A stretch of DNA of 64,000 bases from JACCTU01 sp963700495 (GTDB lineage Bacteria; Actinomycetota; Thermoleophilia; Gaiellales; Gaiellaceae), in the NCBI GenBank assembly GCA_963700495.1, contig CAVOXT010000001.1, forward strand, positions 1,054,001-1,118,000, written 5' to 3'. The notes beneath the pieces are model-generated. The model saw only the letters and a list, made by a program, of their open reading frames with translations. It had not been told where the DNA came from and searched no databases. The position numbers and the translations under genes are program-made. How positions within the stretch are numbered: the stretch's first letter is position 1; each line of letters opens with the position of its first letter. This document shows positions 62,477-64,000 of this stretch, in pieces.

Positions 62477-63838
62477 GCCTTCGGCGTCGTCCAGGGCCGG
62501 CGAAGCGCGTCGGCGACGTAGGAGCGGACCTGCCCGAGCGCGAGCCGCTCCTGCGCGAGCGAGTCGCGGTCGCGGACCGTGACGGTGTCGTCCGCGAGCG
62601 TCTGCTCGTCGATCGTGAACGCGAACGGCGTCCCGATCTCGTCCTGCCGCCGGTAGCGGCGGCCGATCGCGCCGTTGTCGTCGTACTCGACCATGAAGTC
62701 CACGCGCAGCTCGTCGTAGAGCGCCCGCGCGCGGGAGACCATGTCCTCGCTCCTGCCGATCAGCGGCAGCACCGCCGCCTTCACCGGCGCGAGCTCGGGG
62801 TGCAGGCGCAGCACCGTCCGCTCGCGCTCGCCGACGACCTCCTCGTCGTATGCATCGACGAGGAACGCAAGGAAGATCCGCTCGATGCTGACCGCAGGCT
62901 CGATCACGTACGGCACGTACCGCTCGCCGCCTTCCGGGCCGACGTACTCGAGCTTCGTTCCCGAGTGCTCGGCGTGCGCGCGCAGGTCGAAGTCGCCGCG
63001 GTTCGCGACGCCCTCGAGCTCGGACCAGCCGATCGGGTACAGGTACTCGAGGTCGCTCGTCGCGCTCGAGTAGTGCGACAGCTCCTCGGCCGTGTGCTCG
63101 CGCACGCGGAGGTGGCTCTCGCGAAGCCCGTAGCGCCGGTACCACGACACGCGTTCGTCGACCCAGTAGCGGTACCACTGATCCGCATCCGCGGGCGGGA
63201 CGAAGAACTCCATCTCCATCTGCTCGAACTCGCGCATCCGGAAGAGGAAGTTGCCGGGCGTGATCTCGTTGCGGAAGGACTTGCCGCCGATGTTCGCGAT
63301 TCCGAACGGGGGCCGCCGGCGCGCGATCTGGAGCACGTTCTTGAAGTTGATGAAGATCCCCTGGGCCGTCTCCGGCCGGAGGTACACCTTCGACCCGGTT
63401 TCCTGCACCGGCCCGACCGTCGTCTCGAACATGAGGCTGAACTGCCGCGGCTCGGTCAGGTCGCACTCCGAGTACTCGCCCGGACGCTTGCTCGGCTTGA
63501 CGCCCGCACTGCGACTGGTCGAGCTGGTCGGCGCGGAAGCGCAGCTTGCACGTGCGGCAGTCGACGAGCGGGTCCGTGAACCCGGCGACGTGCCCCGAGG
63601 CCTCCCAGACGCGCGGGTGGAGGATGATCGCTGTGTCGAGAACGACCACGTCGTCGCGCTCCTGGACCATCGCCTCGAACCAGCGCGAGCGGATGTTGTT
63701 CTTCAGCAGGACTCCGTAGTGGCCGTAGTCGTAGCCCGAGCCGAGGCCGCCGTAGATCTCCGAGGAGGGAAAGACGAACCCGCGCCGCCGGCAGAGCGAC
63801 ACGATCTTGTCCATCGTCACGACCTCAGCGGCTGCCAT
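62473..63838 (-). CDS. glyS: Glycyl-tRNA synthetase (one frameshift)
   Basis: ATG 63838, class II alpha2-type enzyme. The first frame gives DKIVSLCRRRGFVFPSSEIYGG to CRTCKLRFRADQLDQ. A break near 63505 shifts to a frame holding SKRPGEYSECDLTEPRQFSLM, the catalytic VYLRPETAQGIFINFKNV, MEFFVPP, and VIEPAVSIERIFLAFLVDAY. The C-terminal anticodon domain (LAPVKAAVLPLIGRSEDMV) ends at 62473. Removing one base gives 454 residues. TAGGGT lies 8 bases before the ATG. Confidence 0.92.
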
Positions 63839-63846
63839 GGAGCGGA

Positions 63847-63852
63847 ACCCTA
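63847..63852 (-). promoter_or_regulatory. -10 box of glyS
   Basis: TAGGGT on the minus strand, ending 8 bases before the ATG. There is no ribosome binding site between, which fits a leaderless transcript. Confidence 0.5.
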
Positions 63853-63868
63853 GCTCCGGCTCAGGGAC

Positions 63869-63897
63869 GGGAGGGCGGCCGATTCGACCGCCCTCCC
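63869..63897. terminator. 10-bp hairpin upstream of glyS
   Basis: GGGAGGGCGG (63869-63878) and CCGCCCTCCC (63888-63897) with a 9-base loop. It probably ends a gene that lies beyond the right edge, read on minus. The last 100 bases also contain TGAGTCGACTCA, a perfect palindrome (about 63923-63934), and no coding frame I can support. Confidence 0.5.
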
Positions 63898-64000
63898 TCC
63901 ATGCAGCGACGAGGAGGAGTGGTGAGTCGACTCATAGTCAAGCGCGCTTACCTGAGAGTTACGTTAGGACGGCCTAGGAGGTCGTTGAGAGCCGCATCCG

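Noticed and set aside
63898..64000. Possible mobile element end or attachment site at the right edge
   Set aside because: Only a 12-base palindrome is visible; no direct repeat, integrase or tRNA nearby.

Overview
The window looks like a chromosomal segment of a high-GC Gram-positive bacterium of the Actinobacteriota, most likely a Thermoleophilia/Gaiellales-type lineage (inference). Support comes from the gene order tlyA-nadK-recN-steA-mctB-pyrG, which is also found around these genes in mycobacteria, from many GTG and TTG starts, and from many starts that lack a ribosome binding site but carry a TANNNT box 6-10 bases upstream, the layout of leaderless transcription. There are about 66 protein genes, one tRNA gene and one probable structured RNA. 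I see no insertion sequence, prophage or CRISPR array.

Left part (1-13.7 kb). A Tad/Flp pilus locus is split between strands: on the minus strand a possible 43-residue leader ORF, flp, tadE, cpaB, cpaE and cpaF (cut by the window edge); on the plus strand a membrane-anchored peptidase-like protein, a DUF192 protein and a TadG-like vWA protein. A bidirectional terminator and tRNA-Gln(CUG) follow. Then, all on minus, come an HD-domain protein, a polytopic membrane protein, a heterodimeric ABC exporter pair whose intergenic spacer carries four perfect hairpins, an Fe-S type uracil-DNA glycosylase and a 65-residue protein coupled to it.

Middle part (13.7-43.5 kb), almost all plus: histidine catabolism (ftcD-hutHUI); hisS-aspS; a DivIVA-like coiled-coil protein, a Glu-Pro repeat membrane protein and a double-psi beta-barrel protein; a 6S-like RNA; mnmA with an unusual N-terminal domain; an RsbW-like/sigma factor pair; alaS-ruvX-mltG running into the shikimate genes aroE-aroC-aroKB-aroQ; pepQ-efp; a protein fusing a carboxyltransferase-like domain with no metal site to a biotin carrier domain, next to accC; and asp23-nusB-(small)-isoprenyl diphosphate synthase.

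Right part (43.5-64 kb): tlyA-nadK-recN-steA-mctB, a GT2/MraY-like fusion, pyrG, an M20 peptidase, a DUF3866 protein, an aldo/keto reductase, alanine dehydrogenase, nucleoside salvage (deoB, pyrimidine phosphorylase), mutM and recO, then a convergent glyS-esterase pair on minus.

Sequence quality matters here. At least ten well-conserved genes are broken by single-base indels. Almost all are one-base insertions, and they cluster at 49.6-53.9 kb. In every case removing the implied bases restores a full-length family member, so I read them as consensus errors rather than real pseudogenes and give the full span of each gene.
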